A stretch of DNA of 64,000 nucleotides, from NCBI GenBank assembly GCA_964616755.1, contig CAZTSI010000004.1:62001-126000 (forward strand). The letters are read 5' to 3'. Every line of letters begins with the position of its first letter. The stretch's first letter is position 1. Shown here piece after piece: positions 50,107-59,003 of the stretch. Under the pieces are notes generated by a model, which ran no database searches, was not told the origin of the DNA, and was given only the letters and a program-made list of their open reading frames with translations. This DNA is from CAYNFR01 sp964616755 (GTDB taxonomy: Bacteria; Bacteroidota; Bacteroidia; Chitinophagales; Saprospiraceae). A program made the translations under genes and the position numbers.

Positions 50107-51807
50107 ATGAAGGAAGTACCGTATATCATAAAGCGCATTGAAGATTGGCCCATTACCAAGTTTTATCGCGTCCGTGATCGCATGGTCAATAAATTGGCCG
50201 AACAAACGATCGAGCATATTCTTTCTTCTCCTCAGTTGGATCTAGCGGGGATGATCAATCAGACTATCTATGCCGAAAAGCTGCGTGCCAAGATGGATGT
50301 TTATAAGGTAGATCCGCCCGAGGAATTTCAGTATTGGAAAAAACTCGAAGACGAAATGAGCGAAGGGATTCGAGAAGAAGTAGATCAACATTTGCTTCAT
50401 CGAGATTTATTGAGACGCATCATTTACCGATATTCTGAAGAAATTCATGGTGATTTTAAACCAAAGACATTCCGTTTTGCTCGAAATATGCTTAGTGGCA
50501 TTTTTCGTTTCATATATAATCCGTTCAAATCTGTCAAACAAGGAGCATTTTGGGGCAAACGCGAAGACTTGCTTGATCGTTTTCGCATCGAAGGCCCCAT
50601 TAATCACATTCAAGCCTTATTCGATAAAGGGACAGTATTGGTGCTTCCAACACATTTTTCTAACCTTGATTCCATTTTGGTAGGTTTTGGTATCGAAATG
50701 TTGACAGGAATGCCCGCGTTTTCCTATGGGGCGGGCCTTAATCTTTATGACTATGAACTTTTAGCTTATTACATGAGTAAGCTAGGCGCATATAAGATAG
50801 ATCGTCGTAAAAAGAATGCCATTTATTTGCAAACCTTAAAGCAGTTTTCGGTTTTATCTATTCAAGAGGGGATGAATAGTATCTTCTTTCCCGGGGGCAC
50901 AAGATCGCGTAGCGGACATATTGAAGACACCTTAAAATTGGGGATACTCAGCACGCTCGTAGACTCGCAAAATGAGTTCTACCTGCGCAACTTTAATAAG
51001 AAAATCATTATTGTTCCATTGGTGATCAGCTATCATTTCACCTTTGAAGGAAGATCTCTTATCGATCAACATCTTCGAATACAAGGAAAGGAAAACTATA
51101 TTTCAAAATATAAGCGAAAGAACACACGGTTTCAAAATCTGCGATTTATCAAGCGGATTCTAAAGTCGGGCTCTAACGTCACCTTATCTTTTGGGCAACC
51201 ATTGGATATCTTTGGAAACAAGCTAGACAGAGAAGGGAGAAGTACCAAAAACCAAGAGATCGTCGATATATCAGAACATTTTATGATCGATGGTCAGATC
51301 ACCATTGATCGACAGCGAAATGGGGTGTATACACGATATCTGGCAGATGCTATTGTCGACAGTTTTAAAAGGGAGAATGTTGTCTTGACAAGCCATCTGA
51401 TTGCCTTTGTGGCTTATCGAATGTTCACCAAGCGGTTTCCTAATATGGATTTCTTTGCGCGGTTGACGCTCCCAAATGAATATTTTAAATTTTCCGTCAT
51501 AGAAACTTCCGAAGTTGTACATGTTTTACTTGAAGAACTTAAGCGACTAAGTGCTCAAGGTCAACTCAAATTGAGCCCCGAGCTAAAAGTGTTGAATGCA
51601 CAAGAAGTTTTAAGGGACGGAATTCGACAACTCAATACGTATCATTTCTATTCACCTCTCAATATCCGTGATGAATTTTTGTACAGCGATGATTTTAGAC
51701 TATTATTCTACTATCATAATAGATTAGACTGTTATGCACTCGAAGATTTGATCCAGGTAAAGGATGTTAAATCACTAAAAATATCCAAAACCCTCTATAA
51801 CCCATAG
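50107..51807 (+). CDS. PlsB-like glycerol-3-phosphate / lysophosphatidate acyltransferase
   Basis: About 566 residues from ATG 50107 (MKEVPYIIKR); ATG 50056 would overlap the AcpH-like gene by 22 bp and lie before the probable transcription start. The acyltransferase domain (about 150-380) has the HX4D motif in LPTHFSNLDSILVG, and FPGGTRSRSGHIEDTLKLG as the glycerophosphate-binding motif. The long C-terminal part resembles the PlsB-type, not the short PlsC. It would acylate a glycerophospholipid precursor at the membrane. It is closely followed by the exonuclease gene. Confidence 0.85.
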   Translation: MKEVPYIIKRIEDWPITKFYRVRDRMVNKLAEQTIEHILSSPQLDLAGMINQTIYAEKLRAKMDVYKVDPPEEFQYWKKLEDEMSEGIREEVDQHLLHRDLLRRIIYRYSEEIHGDFKPKTFRFARNMLSGIFRFIYNPFKSVKQGAFWGKREDLLDRFRIEGPINHIQALFDKGTVLVLPTHFSNLDSILVGFGIEMLTGMPAFSYGAGLNLYDYELLAYYMSKLGAYKIDRRKKNAIYLQTLKQFSVLSIQEGMNSIFFPGGTRSRSGHIEDTLKLGILSTLVDSQNEFYLRNFNKKIIIVPLVISYHFTFEGRSLIDQHLRIQGKENYISKYKRKNTRFQNLRFIKRILKSGSNVTLSFGQPLDIFGNKLDREGRSTKNQEIVDISEHFMIDGQITIDRQRNGVYTRYLADAIVDSFKRENVVLTSHLIAFVAYRMFTKRFPNMDFFARLTLPNEYFKFSVIETSEVVHVLLEELKRLSAQGQLKLSPELKVLNAQEVLRDGIRQLNTYHFYSPLNIRDEFLYSDDFRLLFYYHNRLDCYALEDLIQVKDVKSLKISKTLYNP

Positions 51808-51808
51808 C

Positions 51809-52357
51809 GTGAACTATATCATTTTTGACTTAGAGGCAACATGTTGGCGAGGGCGGCCGCCTAAGGGAATAACAGAAGTTATAGAAATTGGTGCGTGTAA
51901 AGTCTCTCGATATGGACGGATAGAGGAGGAATTTAGCCAATTTGTTAAGCCTATAGTTAATCCGATATTGAGCGACTTTTGCAAAAAGCTGACGAATATT
52001 TCTCAAGAGAATGTAGAGCGTGCAAAGACGTTTGACAAAGTGATTGAAGACTTCATTCAGTGGTCTAATCTATATGAGGAGGAATATATCCTACTCAGCT
52101 GGGGGGCTGACGATAGGCTTTTGTTGCGCAATGATTGTCGTATGCATAAGGTTGATAATGATTGGGTAGATGAATATAGGGACTTAAAGAAGGCATATCG
52201 AAACCTCAAAAGTCTCAGAAATGCATCAGGACTCAAAGCTACAGTGCGTGATGAAGGTTTTGAGTTCACGGGCCTACATCATAGAGCCATTAGCGACGCC
52301 CAAAATTTGGCTAAAATATTTATCAAATACTTTGAAGAATGGAATTTGGGCTATTAG
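51809..52357 (+). CDS. DEDDh 3'-5' exonuclease (ERI1/KapD-like)
   Basis: 182 residues, GTG start 1 bp after the upstream stop. The motif ExoI is IIFDLEATCW (Asp and Glu), ExoII includes LLSWGADDRLLLRND and ExoIII HHRAISDAQNLAKIF (His and Asp). The Trp after the Cys and the whole arrangement fit the ERI1-like/KapD subgroup, which trims single-stranded RNA or DNA ends. The specific substrate is unknown. It ends just before the tRNA-Ala promoter. Confidence 0.85.
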   Translation: MNYIIFDLEATCWRGRPPKGITEVIEIGACKVSRYGRIEEEFSQFVKPIVNPILSDFCKKLTNISQENVERAKTFDKVIEDFIQWSNLYEEEYILLSWGADDRLLLRNDCRMHKVDNDWVDEYRDLKKAYRNLKSLRNASGLKATVRDEGFEFTGLHHRAISDAQNLAKIFIKYFEEWNLGY

Positions 52358-52376
52358 ATTTTTCGTATTTATCTGT

Positions 52377-52384
52377 TACATTTG
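52377..52384 (+). promoter_or_regulatory. Candidate -7 box (TACATTTG) of the tRNA-Ala gene
   Basis: TACATTTG followed by C matches TAnnTTTG and is 9 bp upstream of the mature tRNA 5' end, a fitting position for a tRNA promoter with a very short 5' leader. Confidence 0.55.
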
Positions 52385-52393
52385 CGACCTCAT

Positions 52394-52467
52394 GGGGCCA
52401 TAGCTCAGCTGGCTAGAGTGCTTGACTGGCAGTCAAGAGGTCACGGGTTCGACTCCCGTTGGCTCCA
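52394..52467 (+). tRNA. tRNA-Ala (GGC)
   Basis: 74-nt cloverleaf. Acceptor stem GGGGCCA with TGGCTCC (one G-U), discriminator A, D-arm GCTCAGCTGGCTAGAGT-like, anticodon stem CTTGA/TCAAG with loop CTGGCAG (anticodon GGC), T-arm ACGGGTTCGACTCCCGT. CCA is not encoded. The anticodon GGC reads GCC and GCU alanine codons. It is flanked by its own promoter and terminator. Confidence 0.96.
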
Positions 52468-52483
52468 CAGGTTTTAATATAAC

Positions 52484-52516
52484 AAAGGCGCGGAGATGGT
52501 TCGCGCCTTTTTTTTT
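52484..52516 (+). terminator. Rho-independent terminator after tRNA-Ala
   Basis: Stem AAAGGCGCG with CGCGCCTTT, 9-nt loop, then a run of T (nine in total). It terminates the tRNA transcript upstream of the helicase gene. Confidence 0.9.
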
Positions 52517-52545
52517 GGTTATCAATTATTCTATAAAATCTAGCG

Positions 52546-54468
52546 TTGCAAGCTAAAAATGAGCGATATGATCAATTAGTCCAGGCCGTTCGCCATGAGC
52601 AGTTGGCAGAAGAAAAGTTTTTTCGAGAGATCACGCATGCCAAAACTTTCAAAGAGAGAATAGCTTCGGGCATATTGTGGTATCCGCTTGAAATACACAC
52701 AGTACACTATAGCATTGCCGAAAAAATTGAAGTTCAAGTAAGTCCGCAGTATATGGGCGCTGGCAATAACCGAAACTTGTTTAAGGTAGGCGCAGGCGTT
52801 ATTTTCTTTATCAACGAGGATGAACGACGTGACTTCAGAGGGACGATCAGTTTTTTGTCTAAAACGGTCATGCGCATTATTCTTAATGACGGTACTTTAT
52901 CGAAAGATCAAATAATAAGTAACACTGCTATTGGTGTAGAATTGATCTATGATGATCGCCCTTTTCGTGTAATGCTATCTACCTTAGATCGCGTTAAGAA
53001 AACCACGGATTTTAGGCAAATAGCCATGAAGCAAATTCTGAACGACGAAAATTTTGCGACGCCGACAACTACCATCGATGCGTCGTTGCAGATAATGGCT
53101 CATTTACAAGAACAACTCAATCCAAGCCAGTTAGACGCTATCAGACACGCCGTTAAAACAGATCTATTTAGCGTTATTCACGGTCCCCCAGGTACTGGTA
53201 AGACGACTACATTGGTGGCTTTGATTGCTACTTTGGCGCAAAAGGAAAAACGAATTCTAGTCACAGCACCCTCTAACAACGCTGTTGACTTATTAGCCAA
53301 GCGATTAAGTGATGTAGGGCTCAATGTGCTACGCATAGGCAACGTGACTCGCATCGGTGACAGTATCGGTCATCTTTGTTTGGATGAAAAGGTGCGCCAA
53401 CATCAAGAATGGCAATATATCAAGCAAGTCCGTATAGAAGCCGAAGCTGCCAAGGTCGAAGCATCACGCTTTAAACGAAAATTTGGCCCTCAGCAACACC
53501 GCGATCGCCATGGATTGAAAAAAGAATCGCGCGAGCTGGAGAAATGGGCACGCGAACTGGAGCAGCAACTTACCGAAAAAATCATTAGCGAAAGTCAAGT
53601 GGTGTGTAGTACTTTGATCGGATGTGCCCATTCAGATATTGAACATTGGACGTTCAATACGGCCATAATCGATGAAGGTTCACAAGCCTTGGAGCCAGAA
53701 ACGTGGTTGCCTATGCTCATGGCACAGCGAACGATTATAGCTGGAGATCATTTGCAGTTGCCCCCAACTGTTCGGTCAAAGGAGGCTGAAGATCTAGGAT
53801 TAGCAATTACTATGCTAGATTTGCTCAAAAACAGGAGCGATCAAAGCCATTTATTGAGTATTCAATACAGAATGAACGATCATATCCTCAGTTTTAGCAA
53901 TAAAAATTTTTATGAAGGAAAACTAACGTCGGCCAGCTTTGTGAAGAATAGATGTCTCTCAAATGATGAAGAAATCGTCACGTTTATAGATACTAGTGGT
54001 TGTGGGTTTGAAGAAATAAGAGAACAAGGGGGGCGGAGTCTTCATAATCTTGGAGAGTATCACATATTACGCGAGCATCTGATAGCTAATCAACAGCTAT
54101 ATCAACAGGGTGTTCGAATAGGAGTTATTAGCCCTTATGCACTCCAAGTCAATAACATTCGCCATGAGATTGAACAAGATACGAGCTTTAGGGATCTGCA
54201 TATCGAAGTAAATACAATTGACGGTTTTCAGGGGCAAGAAAGAGATGTGATCTATATCACGCTTGTGCGATCCAATGAAAGAGGGGAAATTGGCTTTTTA
54301 AAAGATTTTAGACGTCTCAATGTTGCCTTGACTAGAGCCAAAATGAAATTGATCATTATAGGTGATATGTCAACACTCGCCAGTGATGGACTGTACCTCA
54401 ATTTGGCTGAACACATTGAAAAATTCGGTACTTACAAGAGCGCATGGGAATACATGTATTCTGCTTAA
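52546..54468 (+). CDS. Superfamily 1 (UPF1/IGHMBP2-like) helicase
   Basis: 640 residues. There is no ATG in frame near the N-terminus, so the start is probably TTG 52546. The motifs of SF1B are complete: I GPPGTGKTTTLVALIA near residue 213, II IIDEGSQALEPETWL, III IIAGDHLQLPPTV, IV IQYRMNDHILSFS, V TIDGFQGQERDVIYITLV, VI RLNVALTRAKMKLIIIG. An N-terminal beta-barrel-like domain (about 30-160) precedes them, as in IGHMBP2-type proteins, and a basic coiled-coil-like insert at about 290-340. It should unwind RNA or DNA in the 5'-3' direction; the cellular job is unknown. Confidence 0.88.
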   Translation: MQAKNERYDQLVQAVRHEQLAEEKFFREITHAKTFKERIASGILWYPLEIHTVHYSIAEKIEVQVSPQYMGAGNNRNLFKVGAGVIFFINEDERRDFRGTISFLSKTVMRIILNDGTLSKDQIISNTAIGVELIYDDRPFRVMLSTLDRVKKTTDFRQIAMKQILNDENFATPTTTIDASLQIMAHLQEQLNPSQLDAIRHAVKTDLFSVIHGPPGTGKTTTLVALIATLAQKEKRILVTAPSNNAVDLLAKRLSDVGLNVLRIGNVTRIGDSIGHLCLDEKVRQHQEWQYIKQVRIEAEAAKVEASRFKRKFGPQQHRDRHGLKKESRELEKWARELEQQLTEKIISESQVVCSTLIGCAHSDIEHWTFNTAIIDEGSQALEPETWLPMLMAQRTIIAGDHLQLPPTVRSKEAEDLGLAITMLDLLKNRSDQSHLLSIQYRMNDHILSFSNKNFYEGKLTSASFVKNRCLSNDEEIVTFIDTSGCGFEEIREQGGRSLHNLGEYHILREHLIANQQLYQQGVRIGVISPYALQVNNIRHEIEQDTSFRDLHIEVNTIDGFQGQERDVIYITLVRSNERGEIGFLKDFRRLNVALTRAKMKLIIIGDMSTLASDGLYLNLAEHIEKFGTYKSAWEYMYSA

Positions 54469-54508
54469 GTTGTGTGTAATCAACAGATGCGACAAAACCT
54501 AGGAAACT

Positions 54509-54516
54509 TACCTTTG
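54509..54516 (+). promoter_or_regulatory. Candidate -7 box (TACCTTTG) immediately before the glycosyltransferase ATG
   Basis: TACCTTTG is a full match to the -7 consensus, ending 4 bp before the ATG at 54521. Transcription would begin at or next to the A of the start codon, i.e. a leaderless message. Confidence 0.45.
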
Positions 54517-54520
54517 GACT

Positions 54521-55696
54521 ATGAGGCGAAAAAAACTCGTTATAATTAGCAGTCGAATCCCTTGGCCTTTAGACAAAGGGGATAAACTCAGACTCTATCA
54601 TCAAATGGTCGTAATGGCAACACATTACGACCTTCACCTTATAGCACTCTGTCATCGTGTGGTCCCTGAAGATGAACTCTTGCCGTTAAAGCAAATTTGC
54701 CAATCCATTCGATTGTTTCCTCTGACACATACACGAAGATACTGGAGTATGGCTAAAGCTTATGGCGGGGCAAGACCATTACAAGTCAGTTATTTTTTTG
54801 ATCAAATCGTGCATCAAGAGATTCTGCATGTTATTGACTTGATTCGTCCTGATCTGGTCTATTGCCAGTTAATACGCACAGCTCTATACGCACAAGGTAT
54901 CGTACAACCAGTGATCATAGATTATATGGATTCGGGCGGCCTCAACAATTTGGCTGCGCATTATCAAACGAATGTATTCAAACGGCTATTATTACAAGGG
55001 GAGACTAAGCGAATCAAAAGGTTTGAACAACAGATCGCGCCCTTGTTTAAAAGTCATACCATTATTTCGACGCGGGATAGAAAGAGTATCGATGAACCAC
55101 TGAAGGACCTATTGACCATAGTATCCAATGGGGTAGCCCCTTCCCAACGTTCAGTCAATTACCGAACATCAAGTATCTCTATGAATATAGGATTTGTAGG
55201 CAACCTGTCCTATCGTCACAATCAATTGGCGGTAGATTTTTTGATAGATCAAATCTTGCCGAGGCTTGATAAGTCGATTAAGGTTATTTTTGCCGGGGCA
55301 GGTAAGTATGTGCGATTGCTTCATTTTAAGCATCCGCAAGTTAATTATATAGGCTACGTAAAAAATATTCAAGAGGCTTATGACCAGATGAGTATTTCAA
55401 TTGCTCCTATTTTTAGCGGTTCTGGTATGCAAAACAAAGTCTTAGAGGCTATGGCGCACCATACTCCTGTCATTACGACGAGTTTTGTAAGAGAGGCTTT
55501 ATTTGCTGGGGAGAATATTATTTTGTCAGCGGATGAACCACAAGGTTTTGTAGCCCATATAAATGATTTACTTTCGCATCCTGAAAAGGCGGAAAGGATA
55601 GTAGAAAATGCTTTTGCATTTGTTGAGAAAGAGCATAATTGGATAAAAGTCACCCAGCCGCTGATTCAATTAATCGAAAAACATTTGAATGAGTGA
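54521..55696 (+). CDS. Family 4 glycosyltransferase
   Basis: 391 residues, a GT-B fold with N-terminal LVIISSRIPWPLDKGDKLR, interdomain turn, and C-terminal nucleotide-sugar domain (IGFVGNLSYRHNQLAVDFL, VNYIGYVKNIQEAYDQM, IAPIFSGSGMQNKVLEAMAH). The start PWPLDKGDKLR resembles the exosortase-linked TIGR03087-type sugar transferases, though no exosortase is in the window. It probably adds a sugar in envelope polysaccharide synthesis. It overlaps ribBA by 8 bp. Confidence 0.85.
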   Translation: MRRKKLVIISSRIPWPLDKGDKLRLYHQMVVMATHYDLHLIALCHRVVPEDELLPLKQICQSIRLFPLTHTRRYWSMAKAYGGARPLQVSYFFDQIVHQEILHVIDLIRPDLVYCQLIRTALYAQGIVQPVIIDYMDSGGLNNLAAHYQTNVFKRLLLQGETKRIKRFEQQIAPLFKSHTIISTRDRKSIDEPLKDLLTIVSNGVAPSQRSVNYRTSSISMNIGFVGNLSYRHNQLAVDFLIDQILPRLDKSIKVIFAGAGKYVRLLHFKHPQVNYIGYVKNIQEAYDQMSISIAPIFSGSGMQNKVLEAMAHHTPVITTSFVREALFAGENIILSADEPQGFVAHINDLLSHPEKAERIVENAFAFVEKEHNWIKVTQPLIQLIEKHLNE

Positions 55697-56810
55697 ATTT
55701 AAACTCAATAGCATAGAAGAAGCTATAAAGGATATTCGCAACGGAAAAGTGATCATTGTTGTTGATGATGAGGATCGCGAAAATGAAGGAGATTTTATCT
55801 GCGCGGCAGAAATAATCACTCCCGAAATCGTCAACTTTATGGCGACGCATGGCAGAGGTTTAATTTGTACTCCTATCGAAGAAGGTAAGGCGGACGCACT
55901 TGACCTTCCTTTAATGGTCAATAAAAATACGGCTTTGCATGAAACTGCTTTTACCGTATCCATTGATCTTGACGGAGATGGTGTCACCACTGGCATCTCA
56001 GCGAAGGATCGTGCCAAAACCATCGCTCACTTGGCATCAAAATCGTGTAAAGCATCTGATTTTGCGCGCCCTGGACATATTTTCCCGCTAAGAGCAAAGA
56101 AAGGGGGCGTACTTCGTCGTACAGGCCACACAGAAGCCTCCATAGACTTAGCTCGTATGGCTGGATTAGCGCCGGTTGGGGTGCTGGTTGAAATTTTAAA
56201 TGAAGACGGCAGCATGGCTCGGTTGCCCGACTTAATCCAAATTGCTCAGAGGCATCAGCTTAAAATCATCAGTATTGAAGATTTGGTTTCTTATCGAATG
56301 AGACATGAGAGTATTGTACAAGAAGTGTATAGGACACGATTTGACTCAGAATACGGCGATTTTCAAGTCATTGCATTTGAACAAGTGACGACGCAAGATA
56401 TCCATCTAGCCCTTGTTAAAGGAATCGTCAACAGTCAAGTTTCTGTGCCAGTTAGAATGCATTCGGTCATGGCTGGAGAGCAATTGTTTAATAGTTTGAC
56501 CAACAGACCTTCTCCTATTGATTCAGCCTTACAAGTAATTAAGAATTCGCCCAATGGCATCATCGTTGTAATGCGTCAAAGTGAACGAAATTTAGATTTG
56601 CTATATAGACTGCACGAACTAGATGGCAAAGTAGGTTCGGCGCAGACGAGTAGTGAAGTTCAGAAGGATTTCGGTGTAGGTGCTCAAATATTGCGTCGTA
56701 TCGGGGTGCAGAAAATTGAACTAATCTCTAACAACCCACGAAAGCGCGTAGGTCTAGAAGGGTATGGGCTGGAGATCGTTGGCTATAAGTCTTATGGCCA
56801 AGGGAAATAA
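55689..56810 (+). CDS. ribBA: RibBA: DHBP synthase with degenerate GTP cyclohydrolase II half
   Basis: 373 residues. The N-terminal RibB domain (1-205) is intact: VVDDEDRENEGDFICAAE, ATHGRGLICTPI, SAKDRAKTI, RPGHIFPLRAKKGGVLRRTG and HTEASIDLARMAGL. It makes 3,4-dihydroxy-2-butanone 4-phosphate for riboflavin. The C-terminal half is recognisable as GTP cyclohydrolase II (VRMHSVMAGEQLFNS, FGVGAQILRRIGVQKIELI, NNPRKRVGLEGYGLEIV), but the zinc-binding Cys triad (normally in a DVFGSxRCDCG-like stretch) is missing, and LRQEGRGIGL is replaced by MRQSERNLDLL. So only the RibB activity is expected. It overlaps the glycosyltransferase gene by 8 bp. Confidence 0.9.
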   Translation: MSEFKLNSIEEAIKDIRNGKVIIVVDDEDRENEGDFICAAEIITPEIVNFMATHGRGLICTPIEEGKADALDLPLMVNKNTALHETAFTVSIDLDGDGVTTGISAKDRAKTIAHLASKSCKASDFARPGHIFPLRAKKGGVLRRTGHTEASIDLARMAGLAPVGVLVEILNEDGSMARLPDLIQIAQRHQLKIISIEDLVSYRMRHESIVQEVYRTRFDSEYGDFQVIAFEQVTTQDIHLALVKGIVNSQVSVPVRMHSVMAGEQLFNSLTNRPSPIDSALQVIKNSPNGIIVVMRQSERNLDLLYRLHELDGKVGSAQTSSEVQKDFGVGAQILRRIGVQKIELISNNPRKRVGLEGYGLEIVGYKSYGQGK

Positions 56811-56847
56811 GTAATCTTTCTGTAGCTGGAAAAATGAGAGGCTTGCA

Positions 56848-57903
56848 TCAAAAGTTAGGGCAAATGCCGTTAGCATTTTCGTGATTGCCGATATATGAGA
56901 TGCTCAACTCAAACACGTTAGCCCCAGGAAAATTGGCTAACCCCCGAAGGTTAGCATCATAACTAAAGCCTATTATCAAGCCGTTTTGCTCAAACCCTGC
57001 GGTCAATATTGCATCGGTTGGCTGAAATGTAGTTAAACTGCGTGATGAACGAATCCATGCACCTAGGTGCAATGCAATATTGTCCGAATGCTTAAATAAA
57101 TACCTTATAGAACTGCCAGCGGTCAAACTCATATGTTGATCTTGCGAAAAAACAACAACTCTTGGCTCTAGACTAGTATTTTGGCCAATGGGCAAAACAG
57201 CACCACCATGCGCCGAAAATTTACTCGGTAATAAATGCGCTTCATATTCGTCGGGAAATCGAATATCACGGTCAAAATATGAAATATTAGGATTATTAAG
57301 ATGAAAGGCACTTATGCCTAGATAGTATTTTCGGTACTTATCAGGTGCAATACTATAATGCAAGCCCAAACCTACATCCGCATAAGAAACGCCGTTATTT
57401 GGAAGAATTTCTTGGGTAGGTTCAGAATATCCGTTGACCCCGTTAAACTGGTCGCCAAAGTTGATATCCTCATAATTGATACTTCTGAGCCCCAAACCAA
57501 AATTAAACCCAACACTGAGATAATGATTGCTCTCTTTTGCTAAAAGTTTGTGATAGGCCACGCTTATACCAAGATTATTGGTGTTGTTATCATAAATGCC
57601 CAACCGTTGCCCACTGAACACAACTCCCGCCGCAACATGATCGTATCCAGAGGAGAAATTTCCAGATGCTTTTAACGGAAAGGAAAAATCACCTGCTACA
57701 GTCATCATGGTAAAAGGTGCCTCGAGTGCCCGCCTCCATTGATCCCTATATCCAGACATTACCCGAAAAGTACCGCTGTGCGCACCTGTCAACGCGGGAT
57801 TAAGATGTACTGGATTGGCATAAAATTGACTGTATTGTAGGTCTTGCCCTTTTGTCTCAGCAAAGAGACAGAAACTTATCAAACACAAAATCCAATATTT
57901 CAT
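56848..57903 (-). CDS. PorP/SprF family type IX secretion membrane protein
   Basis: 351 residues with signal peptide (WILCLISFCLFAETKGQ). The family start is QDLQYSQFYANPVHLNPALTG, then GYRDQWRRALEAPF, followed by beta-barrel strands with an LGAWIRS and ILTAGFEQNG section near the end. It is the second member in the window. No adhesin-like or other T9SS cargo gene lies next to it here, so its partner is probably elsewhere. Convergent with ribBA. Confidence 0.87.
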   Translation of the reverse strand: MKYWILCLISFCLFAETKGQDLQYSQFYANPVHLNPALTGAHSGTFRVMSGYRDQWRRALEAPFTMMTVAGDFSFPLKASGNFSSGYDHVAAGVVFSGQRLGIYDNNTNNLGISVAYHKLLAKESNHYLSVGFNFGLGLRSINYEDINFGDQFNGVNGYSEPTQEILPNNGVSYADVGLGLHYSIAPDKYRKYYLGISAFHLNNPNISYFDRDIRFPDEYEAHLLPSKFSAHGGAVLPIGQNTSLEPRVVVFSQDQHMSLTAGSSIRYLFKHSDNIALHLGAWIRSSRSLTTFQPTDAILTAGFEQNGLIIGFSYDANLRGLANFPGANVFELSISYIGNHENANGICPNF

Positions 57904-58026
57904 CTACAAAGCGTATCGCCATCTCTAACGCGCCGATCGACAAAAAATGATGCGACACTGTTTATAATCTGTAATCTGAGGGCAATGATGCCAAAAAATG
58001 CGCAACTTCATCTATAAATCAAAAAG

Positions 58027-58533
58027 ATGTACAAATACTGTCCTATGTGTAAGTCCGAAATGGCAGCCGATCAATTGGGGTATAATGCATGCTTAGATAA
58101 AGGCTGCAGCTTTGTTCATTATGACAATCCGACACCAGTGGTAGCTGCCGTAGTCGAGTATCCAGAGGGTCATGTCGTCTTAGCGCATAATGTGTCTTGG
58201 CCACAGCAGTTCTTTGGCCTAATAACGGGATTTGTAGAAAAGGGCGAAAATCCAGACGAGACCGTTATACGAGAAGTGAAGGAAGAAATCAACTTAGATG
58301 GGCGCGTTGAGAAATTTTTAGGGCACTATAAATTTGAGCGCATGAATCAAATAATCATAGCCTATCATATCATAGCTACTGGCGAGATAAAGCTGAATGA
58401 TGAGCTAGATGAATATAGATGTGTTCCATTTGACAAAGCTAAGTATTGGCCTGCAGGTACTGGCTATGCGCTTCGTGATTTATTGCGTCAAAAGGGATTC
58501 GAGCCAATAGAGATTAGCTTGATGAAGCGATAA
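58027..58533 (+). CDS. NUDIX hydrolase with N-terminal zinc ribbon
   Basis: 168 residues. A small zinc ribbon begins at CPMCKSEM with a second Cys pair at CLDKGC. The NUDIX box is complete in GFVEKGENPDETVIREVKEE. Such short zinc-ribbon NUDIX proteins resemble the catalytic half of NudC (NADH or NAD-capped RNA pyrophosphatase), but the N-terminal NudC domain is absent, so the substrate is uncertain. It stands between two minus-strand genes. Confidence 0.87.
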   Translation: MYKYCPMCKSEMAADQLGYNACLDKGCSFVHYDNPTPVVAAVVEYPEGHVVLAHNVSWPQQFFGLITGFVEKGENPDETVIREVKEEINLDGRVEKFLGHYKFERMNQIIIAYHIIATGEIKLNDELDEYRCVPFDKAKYWPAGTGYALRDLLRQKGFEPIEISLMKR

Positions 58534-59003
58534 AGTACGAAGGAGTCATAGTGAAAGTAAATTGAAGTTTGATTAAGAGTGATGATATTATTTTTGATAG
58601 ATGGTATGCTGCGAATATGATCTTTAAATAAGTGACCAAAGACGAGTACAACAAGGCGATGATCACCTGCATTGATTGATGGGGTAGTAAGATTAGGGCG
58701 ATATAACTGGCACAAGTACCTATTATGTTTACAATTTGTCAGGACAGCGGACATAGATTGATCAATACGATAGATCTGCTTTATTACACGGTGTTGCACT
58801 CAATACTCACCTGACTACAACTGTAAACAGGTATAGCTTGACCTGAGGTAAAATGACAAGGAACTTGATCGTCATTCTATAATGCAATTTGGTGTCAAAC
58901 GCAAGAAAAAGGGCGATAAAGCTACTTGTCCATACCGGGGTTTCGTAAGTGTAGGGTTAGAAAAAAAATCGCAACGCAGTTGAACATCGACGCAATTCGA
59001 AAT
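58534..59003. other. Intergenic region, no gene recognised
   Basis: 470 bp between convergent NUDIX and M16 genes. A 103-codon open frame on the minus strand overlaps the NUDIX 3' end but shows no recognisable family. No strong terminator stem was found. It might hold a decayed gene, but I cannot support one. Confidence 0.5.

Noticed and set aside
58488..58799. 103-codon open frame on the minus strand near the NUDIX gene
   Set aside because: It overlaps the NUDIX 3' end and resembles no family that I know.
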